64,000 bases of DNA. Origin: Coriolopsis trogii (Eukaryota > Basidiomycota > Agaricomycetes > Polyporales > Polyporaceae). Where the stretch lies: NCBI GenBank assembly GCA_020543525.1, contig JAHYIO010000001.1, forward strand, positions 2,542,001-2,606,000, written 5' to 3'. The notes below the pieces were generated by a model, which saw nothing but the letters and a program-made list of their open reading frames with translations, was not told the origin of the DNA and ran no database searches. Of this stretch, positions 56,487 through 64,000 are shown piece after piece. The position numbers and the translations under genes are program-made. Position 1 is the first letter of the stretch. The number at the start of each line of letters is the position of its first letter.

Positions 56487-58190
56487 TCATGTAGATTCGT
56501 GAATGTCTCGTTTCTTGTCGCAAAGCTGGACGACGCGTTTGCTCTCCTCTAGTACGGCGAGCACTAGCAGACAAACTCGGTTAGCCTCAGACGTCGAGCC
56601 GTATGACAGGACAACGCTCACCCTTCGCCTGGAACTCTGCTTGCTTCTGTTCGATCTGCTCGCTGCTCGCAAGAATCTTGTTCTCCTGTACCTTGACCGC
56701 TTGCTCGTTCTCGCGGAGACGGTCCGTCTCTATCCGGACGCGTTCTTGCGACTCCTCAACACGCAAGCAGAGCGCACGCATCGCCTCTATCTCGTCGTGA
56801 TACTCCACCCGCAACTTCTCGAGTTCCGCACCTGCACAGACGCAATTTCCCCCATCGTTCAACATCATCCAAACACGACTTGAGTAGAAACCCAGATGGA
56901 GTACACTCACTCAAGACCTCTGCCTCGTTCGACGTCTTGATATACTTGGACATCTGGTCGACCCAGTCGCGGTCCATCGCCCACGCAACAGACTTGGACT
57001 GGCTAGCCACGCTGATCCGGCTCAAACTGTCGCGCTTCTTCAGGCTGCTCCTCCGACGCACGATCGGTCGATGCTCATGCTCCTGGTCCTCATGAATCGT
57101 TGGCAAGCCGTTCGGCGGCGACGAAACCTTTGGCGGCGTGATCGACAGCGACGGTGAATGGCCCGGCACAGGACTACTCGATAGGGGCAGGTCGAGTACC
57201 TGCGCGACCTGCTCTGGGGAAGAGTGCAGCTCAGACGGAGTCGACAGCGGGCGGTCGGGCGAAAGCGAGCGAGGCCGTGTGCGGTACGGGATGGGTAGCG
57301 GGTCTGGCGAGTGTGCTTGCTGCCGCGTGGCGTGCTCGGGGCGCAACAAGTCGGCAGACTTGCGCCCCTCCGAAGGGCGCGCGCCATGAGGGTGATAGCC
57401 GGGTGCTGCAGGCATGGATGCTTGACGTACGTGGCCGCGCGCACGGGGTTCCTGTTGTCTTGTGGGTATAGGTGCGGAGTGGGTGTATGCGGCGGGATGG
57501 GCTTGGGGATGGGGAACGGCGGGTCGTCTTGACATGCGCTCCGGTGCGGTGCCCCGAGGTGGGACGGGCTTACTACTGGAAGGTGTACGACGCACCGATG
57601 CTTGCGCTTGGGCGTATGCTTGAGTTCGTGCCTGGTGGGCCATGCACTCCTTGCACTCCTTGCAGTATGTCGTTGCTGGGGGCACTGTCGCGACCTTTGG
57701 CGCCTTCTCGACCTCTCCGCCCTGCATCCGGAACCAACGCTCCATCTCCTTCAGCCTGAAGTCCGGGGGTGCGTGGACCGTCTGGAACATGACGCGTGGT
57801 GCGGGCTTCTCCTTAGGCAAGGCATTGCGACTGAGACGAGTGCACTTGCGAATCATGCGGTCCTTGAGGTGCCGGATCTCAACAATGCGCTCCCAGTTGG
57901 CCGTGTTGTCTTTCGCGAGCTCCGCTACTTCAGCCTTCAAGAGATGACTGTAGATCAAAGCAGTGCGAGGCGGAATGAGGACCTAAGTGAGACAACACCA
58001 GTCAGACTGGGGAACCCCGACAGTAGATGATGACGACGCGCACCCTGAGCTCATTCGGAGTGTCCGTGCATTGTATGAATCTCCAACCCGACTTGGCTGT
58101 CCCATCGGGATTCTCCAACTGGCCGCGGACCGGACTCTGCTGGTAATAGTTGAGTCGCGGGTTGGCGGGTCGGGTGGTGGCCATAGACAT
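56487..58190 (-). CDS. Uncharacterised protein with disordered middle and C-terminal coiled coil
   Basis: No family is recognised. The ATG at 58190 (MSMATTRPANPRLNYYQQSP) leads through an intron (about 57985-58044) into VLIPPRTALIYSHLLKAEVA. An N-terminal conserved-looking block ends at KEMERWFRMQGG, followed by a Cys cluster (YCKECKECMAHQ). Residues from about 150 to 330 are Pro/Ser/Arg-rich and likely disordered. A basic Ser-rich patch (IVRRRSSLKKRDSLSRISVA) looks like a phosphorylation site cluster. The C-terminal ~100 residues form a clear heptad coiled coil (LEKLRVEYHDEIEAMRAL, then ENEQAVKVQENKILASSEQI). The last exon starts after an intron at about 56549-56621 and ends CDKKRDIHEST at 56487. 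A broken copy of its middle and 3' part lies upstream of KRE6-2. Confidence 0.72.
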
Positions 58191-59150
58191 GCCCGGACGG
58201 CGGATGAAGCGTTTAAAGAACGCGAAATATCAATGCGCAAACCAAGCAGAGGGCGGGACGGGGGGACAAAAAGCGGGAGGAGAGAGAGGAAGGGGCCTGC
58301 GAAAAATATAAGCGACTCGAGGCACGGTTGGTGGACGTGATTCGCTATCAGTTGGGGGACCGCGCTTACTCGATGACCGAGCTTGTGCTGCAGTACGTAC
58401 GGCAGCGTACGCCCCGTGGTGAATGGAGGGGGCAGATGGCTCGTGTCGGACCTCGTTCCCCATGCGAGCTCGACGATGAAGGCAAGTGCGGCTCAAGCGT
58501 TCGTTGTGGAAAAGGGCCAGGCGGTGCGCAGGTACCCTTTGGACTTGCCTTTCCTTGCCTCCAGATCTCCCTCGCTCTTCCTCCGCTTCTCAATTCACAC
58601 CATCGATGGCACCTCGCAACCTAGCCCGGATAATGTGGTCGTGGCCGAAGACTGTTCTCGGAGGGCGGTCCTGAGCCGTCGGAGCAGCCTGCTTCGAGCG
58701 TCGGCGGCCTGGGAGAGAACATACATGGTGGTACGCGGTGATGCTGCGTGGGTTTGGCCAACAACGTTGTCAGCCAAATAGAGCGTGTTTGTACACGATT
58801 TCAACACGCGTATGGGTGGGTAGCGATACTGTGAAGGACGGGTTGCCAGCATAGAGCGCATATATATACGAACGTGCTCCCGCGATGGCCATGAGTGTTT
58901 GGTGCATGGCCATGGATGGATGTGGCTGAGAGTCGTGCACCTGTTTTCTGACGCGTCCGAATCAGGCAATTTGGTCCGGTAAGCATTGGTGGCCGGGATT
59001 CCCACAGTCGGTAGTCTAGCATGCCCCGCGCTCGCCTCTCTCCAGTCCAGCTCAAGCCCGTCCGTCTCTATCCCCGCCTCGTCCCCTGCGGGTTGGCCTC
59101 CGCGTCCCCTGTCTCGCGCTCGGTTTCTCTCTCCACTCTCTTTCCTTTCC
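58191..59150. other. Divergent intergenic region, coiled-coil gene / PEX16
   Basis: 960 bp. One plus-strand open frame with ATG at 58476 (101 codons, ending at 58781) has no recognised motif and no support from context. Otherwise it appears to hold two promoters. Confidence 0.4.
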
Positions 59151-60531
59151 ATGTCTTCCGCTCTCGCACACTATGAATCCTTCCTCGTGGCCCACGTCTC
59201 GACCATCTCCAGTCTCGAGTCCACTTTGAGGTCAATTACCTGGATTCTCCCCGGCAGGTTCAAAGATGCTGAACTCGCTTCAGAAGCTCGTTAGTTTCTC
59301 GTTGCCGTTCTCTCCCGGATTTCGTTGATCATAGCACATGTAGTTTCTGCCATTCTCAATGTCATGAGCATGTACCACGATACCCTCCTCGCCAAGGTCG
59401 CACATTCGGATCCTAAGTACAAGCCACTGCTCCCCTCGTCACCGCACACTCGCTACACCCGCGTATGGTGCGAGAAGAATTCCCGATACAAATGGGCCGC
59501 TCGTGCGCTCGAGTTGATCCGCTTTACCGAGTTGTTGCTCGAGATGGGGCTCCGGAGGAAGGTATCGCGTCAGACTCGCTGGAGAGGCATCGTCTTGCTT
59601 GAGGCGATCAAGTATGTATTCCACTCCTTGTCTGTCATCCGTCTTCCAACCTACCGTCCAGAGCATTACTCCGCCTCGCATTATTGCGTATCACCCGACG
59701 TCCTTTAGTCTCGCCTCCCATTCCTGAGCGTGAATTCGACCCCGAAAATATCCCTGCAGGATCAGATACATCCTCTCCGACATTGGCAGCATCCTCGCCA
59801 CCGTCGTCTGAACCGCCTACCCCTGAGCACTTGAAGAACAACCATATCGCGCTACCTCCACACCCTCTCCTGACGCCCCCTCCGCCTACACATTCACCTG
59901 TGCCCGTGGAAGAGTATCTTCTCCCGAAGGCTCTGACTACGTCTTCAGTGAAGGCACCAACCTCCCTCGTCAAGCCTCTGGCGAACCCGAAAGAATGGCT
60001 CTCAGAGGTCATCTACATTGTCCGCCCCCTGGTGTATGGTCTGTACACTCCTTCACTCCTCCTCCTTCCCGGGGTTTGAACTTTGTATTCCACGCAGCTG
60101 CTATGCTCTCGTCCGGCAGGAAAGACAACAAGCCGCTTATGACAGCGCTGGCAATGGAGCTTCTCGCGCTCAATCTCCGTCGTGTCCCATCACAGTCTTC
60201 TGCGTTGGAGCGTTCCGAATACGCACGCAGAGATCGTGACATTGTCTGGTACCTCTTGAGAGGTTCGATCTGGGAAACCTGGACACGGTGAGTAATCTGT
60301 TGTTCTCCTGGATATCCCTTGCCAACGGTTCACCAATCCGCACAGGCCCAAGCTGCAGGGATTCGCAGAGAAGACCGCGCATACACCCTTCATTGGCATA
60401 CTCAGTGCCTTTGTGCAGGACTGGATTCCGCTCATCGACGAGTATTATTATTGTGCGTCTCTTATCTGCCACGTTGAGGTTTCGATTCGACCCAGAATGC
60501 TTACTCAACGCATCCAGATACTGCTCCGTAG
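59151..60531 (+). CDS. PEX16: Peroxisomal membrane biogenesis protein Pex16
   Basis: Pex16 helps insert peroxisomal membrane proteins and acts at the ER and peroxisome. The ATG at 59151 gives MSSALAHYESFLVAHVSTIS, with SLRSITWILPGRFKDAELAS-like sequence next, the start of the Pex16 domain. Later exons hold ILNVMSMYHDTLLAKV, RALELIRFTELLLEM and RGIVLLEAIKAITR. A Pro/Ser-rich insert (59740-59930) follows. The C-terminal half has WLSEVIYIVRPLVYA, RDRDIVWYLLRGSIWETWT and LIDEYYYYTAP, ending at 60529-60531 after a final intron (about 60453-60516). The YYYY-containing C-terminus is typical of fungal Pex16. Confidence 0.88.
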
Positions 60532-60910
60532 TGCTAGGGTCTGGTCTGGTTGTCGTTGTTCACTACGATATATACGTGTACTACTTGTTTCTCTTGCGTC
60601 ACTCCGCAGTCCACGCTGCAGTACGAGCGCCTCAACCAACCCAGGTGTCAGTGCCACAACCGCAATGTCGAGATTAGCCGTGGTCCGTTATGGCCGACGC
60701 GTATCCGATCACTGTCTTCTCCCCGGAACCCCTATATGCGACTGAGCTGACCGGCCCGCCTGTGTACAGCAGATGACCTATGCTGAGAGCAATCGATGAG
60801 CTAGCCTCGGATAGAGCCATAAGTATATAGCCCCAGACGGTACGGCGCGGGCCAGGTTCGTCTGTCATCGCATCTTCCGCAATACTTGTCGGTGGTCTTG
60901 GAATCTCAAT
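60532..60910 (+). other. Intergenic PEX16 - cupin gene
   Basis: 379 bp between genes in the same direction, with no gene seen. It includes CATAAGTATATAGCC near 60820, a possible TATA-like element about 85 bp before the cupin ATG. Confidence 0.4.
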
Positions 60911-61687
60911 ATGTCTTCTGATTCTACCAGCTCGGACCCTCTGCCCGGCGTGCGGCGCGTCGTCACCGGGCACCGCGGAGATGGCGTAGCGGTCGTGAAG
61001 AGCGACAATGTTATGCCTGGGAGAGAGGTGCGTGAAGTTGTTGTGAGCATGTTGTGTTGGACGGAAGGCTGAGAGTGTGTCGGACAACGTCAGGCGGGAG
61101 GGAGGTTTCCTGGGGCGAGAGTAGGGCCTATCTGGAAGACTGAAGCGTTACCTGTGAAAGACAACAACGACGAGTACGACATGATGTACTCTACATGTCA
61201 TGCACGAGACCCTCAAACCGTTTCTGGTAGGACGGACGGCGCGACTCGTCAACCGGAAGGTGATCTTGGGATGGTCATGAAGGCTGGTACCAACCTACAG
61301 TTCACCGACCTCGCTCCCGGTGCCATTGCGCCCATGGTAAGCATCGTGTTTTGTCGGCCGCACATGAGTATTGACCGCACCTATGCCTTAGCACAGGACG
61401 GCTTCTCTTGATCATAACATCTTGAGTCAGTTTGTGCCCGTGGCTACTTTCTCATGACTTGGTGCTCATTGCAAGCGTTCGGAACAGTCACCGGGAAGCT
61501 GATCTTGCAGATGGAGGATGGGTCAGAGACCCTGATTGAGAATCCGGGGGATGTCGTGGTACAGCGCGGCACGGTACATGCGTGGAGGAATCCCGGCCCT
61601 GGTTGGGCCCGTTGGCTGACCATCGTCATCGACGCTGAGCCTGCCGTTGTCAACGGCGTCGCGCTTCCGTCTCTAGCACCTCCGTAG
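60911..61687 (+). CDS. Small cupin-domain protein
   Basis: The ATG at 60911 reads MSSDSTSSDPLPGVRRVVTG, then HRGDGVAVVKSDNVMPGRE. Three or four introns split the rest: FPGARVGPIWKTEALPVKDN, DLGMVMKAGTNLQFTDLAPG, MHRTASLDHNIL and GKLILQMEDGSETLIENPGD. It ends with VVVQRGTVHAWRNPG and the final SLAPP. The two cupin motifs (APGAIAPMHRT...D and PGDVVVQRGTVHAW) are visible, each with His. Small one-domain cupins of this layout are common in fungi, often near oxidoreductase genes. No substrate can be inferred. Splicing near 61320-61490 is approximate. Confidence 0.78.
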
Positions 61688-61809
61688 ATCGTAAGGTCGG
61701 TGCATGCTCAGCCTGTCTCTTCGCCAGGGAAAAGGTCGATTATTGGTACATTCGTTCACGCTTCACAGATTTTCCGTAATACTACTACTGCCTACTGCGC
61801 ACATCGGTG

Positions 61810-62937
61810 TTACTGGAGGTTGACGAATAGACCGCCGTCGACGAGGACCTGCCCGCCCGTCATATATTTGGACAGGTCGCTTGCGAGGAAGACGACCGGG
61901 CCGGCGATGTCGTCCGGGGCTGTGCGCGACTGTCAGTCAAATCCCGAGCAGACCAACGAAGACCGCCAAGTGAAATGGCAGTCCATTGGGCGGGAACGAA
62001 TGCTCACCACCAAGCCGGCCCAGAGCGGTCCGCTTGACCATGGCTTCCCGCTTTGCGACGTCGGCCAGGTCCTCCTTGTTAATGTCCGTCGCGATCGTGC
62101 CCGGGAGGACGGCGTTTGCGCGAATGTTGTACTTGCCCAGCGCGACGGCGCAGCTCTGCATGAGGGAGAGGATCCCGGCTTTTGTCGGTGTGTAGTGGCT
62201 GGAAGCAGAGAGCGCGGGATGGGATGAGCACCTCAAAAAGATGCGTGACGATGTGTGTGAGGGCAACGTACACTTGGTATTCTCCGCCGACGAGGGCGGA
62301 GATGGAGGAGATGCCGATGATGGACCCGCCTTGAGGCGTTTGGGCCTTCATCTGGTTTGCGACCGCTGAGTGGGGAGTGTGAGTGGATTTGTCTCATTGT
62401 ACCGGGTTTTTGCTCACCTTGGGTGATGTAGAACGATCCGTCAAGGTTGACTTGGCGGGTACGTTCCCAGACCTCCGCGGGCATTGTCAAGAACTCGGAG
62501 AATGGACATATACCTGCGTTGCTGACGAGGACATCTGTTGACAGGGGATAGACTGAGTCAATAACTTGAAGGAAGATATGTCTAAGGATATCCTACCTAT
62601 TCTTTTGAAGACTTTCACACCCTCCTCGACAATCTACGGGTGTGCTGTCAGTTTATCTGACTGTACGCGCATTATAAGGGCAATGGTGTACCTTCTGTGA
62701 AGTCTCGCGCAGCGCAATGTCACCCGGTACACCGAGCACTTTGGCGTGAGTATGCAGACTCTCAATCTCCTCCTTTAAAGCATTCATCTCCTTCGTCGTC
62801 GCCTCGTCGCCATAATAATGCAAGACGAGGCCCGTCGCGCCATGCTTGGCGCACTCCAGCGCACACGCACGGCCGATGCCCCTGGATGCCCCGGTGATGC
62901 AGACGACTTTGTTCGCGAGGAGGGGTCCGACGGACAT
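61810..62937 (-). CDS. Short-chain dehydrogenase/reductase, L-rhamnose 1-dehydrogenase-like
   Basis: This is a classical SDR. The ATG at 62937 gives [20 protein letters not shown] with the TGASRGIG cofactor loop. Next come [14 protein letters not shown] (NAG motif), [11 protein letters not shown] and [16 protein letters not shown]. The catalytic YxxxK is HYTPTKAG. The C-terminal block [20 protein letters not shown], then [16 protein letters not shown] and [10 protein letters not shown], resembles fungal NAD-dependent L-rhamnose 1-dehydrogenases. That assignment is by resemblance only; sugar or other alcohol dehydrogenases of the same clan are possible. About four introns are needed. It converges with the cupin gene, with 122 bp between stops. 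Confidence 0.85.
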
Positions 62938-63329
62938 GACTGCGACTCTGCGGGATCCGCGCTTGAATTTGGGTACAGAAAGGGCGAGATTGCAAGGGAC
63001 CTCCCAAGCCTTTTGTATGCGCGCCCGCACACGGTATCGGCCCCCGTCTGGGGCATGCACTCCGGGGACGCGATGCGGGGTTCGCAGAGCGGGATCCCCG
63101 GACGACGGTGCCGCCGCTGTGAGGGGGATCCCGCCCCTTACGGCCCGCCGGATCCGCCGTCCCGATGTCACAGGGACATTGGGCCGGTCCTCCGGGTGGC
63201 GGACGCGCACCGTTTCTGGCCTGCGAGAGGCAAGTCAGGGGGGTCATGGCCGTTCTTCCTACCACCGGAAGGCGGAAACGGTCGCTCGCGGGGGCCCGGA
63301 CCCTAGCCAAGCGTCGCGAGGCTTCGGCG

Positions 63330-63337
63330 TATATAAG
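63330..63337 (+). promoter_or_regulatory. TATA box of the reductoisomerase-like gene
   Basis: TATATAAG, 84 bp before the end of the 5' UTR at the ATG 63421. The clear consensus suggests strong or regulated expression. It lies within the 483-bp divergent region 62938-63420, in which no gene was seen. Confidence 0.6.
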
Positions 63338-63420
63338 ACTGTGCTCGGACGGACGGGACGAAAGCATTCTCGCACAACTATCCTCAGCTTCACTCGTTGA
63401 CGCCTCGCACAACCTCAACA

Positions 63421-64000
63421 ATGTCCGCAAAGATGTGCGTGGAGGATTGCTCGTATGTCGTATGCTGAAGATACTGACGTTGTGCTCTCAGCTACTACGA
63501 CTCAGACGCGAACCTTGATCTCCTCAAGGACAAGACGATCGTCTTCCTGGGGTATGTCATTCAGCTTCCCCGCAAATCCGGGGTATACGCGGGGTAGCAT
63601 AGCTGACTGCCGATGCGCTCCGTCTGGCAGCTTCGGAAACCAGGGTGCTGCCCAGGCACAAAACCTCCGCGACTCAGGCATCCCCAACGAGAAGATCCTT
63701 GTTGCGAACCGCCCCGATTCGTACGCTGAGGACGCAAAGTCCAAGGGGTTCATTGTTGAGCATGACTTTGCCAAGGCAGCGAAGGTGGCAGATGGTACGT
63801 GATAAGCTCTGGTGGATGGCCGTCGGAATGCTAAACTTATCGTGCGACATCCGCAGTCATCTTCCTGCTCATTCCCGACCAGGTTCAGCCCCGTGTATAC
63901 AACAACGAGATCGCGCCCAACTTGAAGGACGACGCTTGCATCGTTGTTGCCAGTGGCTATAACGTTTTCTACAAACTCTTGAACTTCAAGCCCTCGCAGG
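63421..64000 (+). CDS. Ketol-acid reductoisomerase-like protein (3' end beyond window)
   Basis: The ATG at 63421 begins MSAKI and an intron (about 63435-63490) joins to YYDSDANLDLLKDKTIVFLG. A second intron (about 63553-63630) leads into FGNQGAAQAQNLRDSGIP, the Rossmann GxGxxG loop typical of acetohydroxy-acid isomeroreductases. NRPDSYAEDAKSKGF, then VIFLLIPDQVQPRVYNNEIA and CIVVASGYNVFYKLLNF, follow the KARI N-domain. Unlike mitochondrial Ilv5, it has no presequence: the protein starts right at the KARI fold. It may be a cytosolic KARI-related enzyme of unknown role. The catalytic C-terminal domain is outside the window and cannot be judged. Confidence 0.8.

Noticed and set aside
58476..58781. 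101-codon plus-strand open frame with ATG between the coiled-coil gene and PEX16
   Set aside because: There is no motif, no intron support and no neighbour logic. It was noted under the intergenic entry but not called a gene.

Overview
The window is a gene-dense stretch of a filamentous basidiomycete nuclear genome. Genes carry many short (about 50-60 bp) GT-AG introns and sit close together on both strands. Protein similarities recognised by eye are fungal throughout, and several gene families look agaricomycete. Something near the Polyporales is plausible, but the species cannot be fixed from sequence alone. All assignments come from reading translated exons; no search was run.

Region 1 (1-31946) is ordinary housekeeping. 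In order it holds: the C-terminal part of an IRC3-type mitochondrial DEAH helicase; a fused pseudouridine-phosphate glycosidase/PfkB kinase; the large subunit of molybdopterin synthase; the ER membrane protein ICE2; the glutathione-degrading amidotransferase DUG3; phosphoacetylglucosamine mutase (PCM1/AGM1); alpha-SNAP (SEC17); the cis-prenyltransferase subunit NUS1; a DUF2235 alpha/beta-hydrolase; a large unassigned multi-pass membrane protein; an NADPH-dependent FMN reductase; the 90S processing factor RRP36; a CorA/Alr-type divalent-cation channel; and a KRE6/SKN1 beta-1,6-glucan synthesis protein. A 371-bp non-autonomous hAT element (MITE), with an 8-bp target duplication, lies between SEC17 and NUS1.

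Region 2 (about 32288-53440) is a transposon island. A full hAT DNA transposon (32296-42929) is bounded by a 21-bp terminal inverted repeat and the perfect 8-bp duplication ATCATGAC. Its transposase gene was split in the last exon by a complete Ty1/copia retrotransposon (32682-39184; 567-bp LTRs; 5-bp duplication CGAGA). A second, nearly identical copia copy (43510-50010) follows. It has mismatched LTRs and a truncated third LTR directly abutting its right end. The copia primer-binding site matches the anticodon arm of initiator tRNA-Met rather than its 3' end, which is the half-tRNA priming arrangement of Drosophila copia.

Region 3 (about 53170-64000) returns to genes: a second KRE6 paralogue, a coiled-coil protein, PEX16, a small cupin, an SDR resembling L-rhamnose 1-dehydrogenase, and the 5' end of a ketol-acid-reductoisomerase-like gene. 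A fragment of the coiled-coil gene sits just upstream of the second KRE6. This shows that the two KRE6 genes arose by a direct tandem duplication whose first unit was later inflated by the transposons.

The main biological themes are cell-wall and glycan supply (PCM1, NUS1, two KRE6 genes), membrane and organelle biology (ICE2, SEC17, PEX16), and a well-resolved nested-transposon history.
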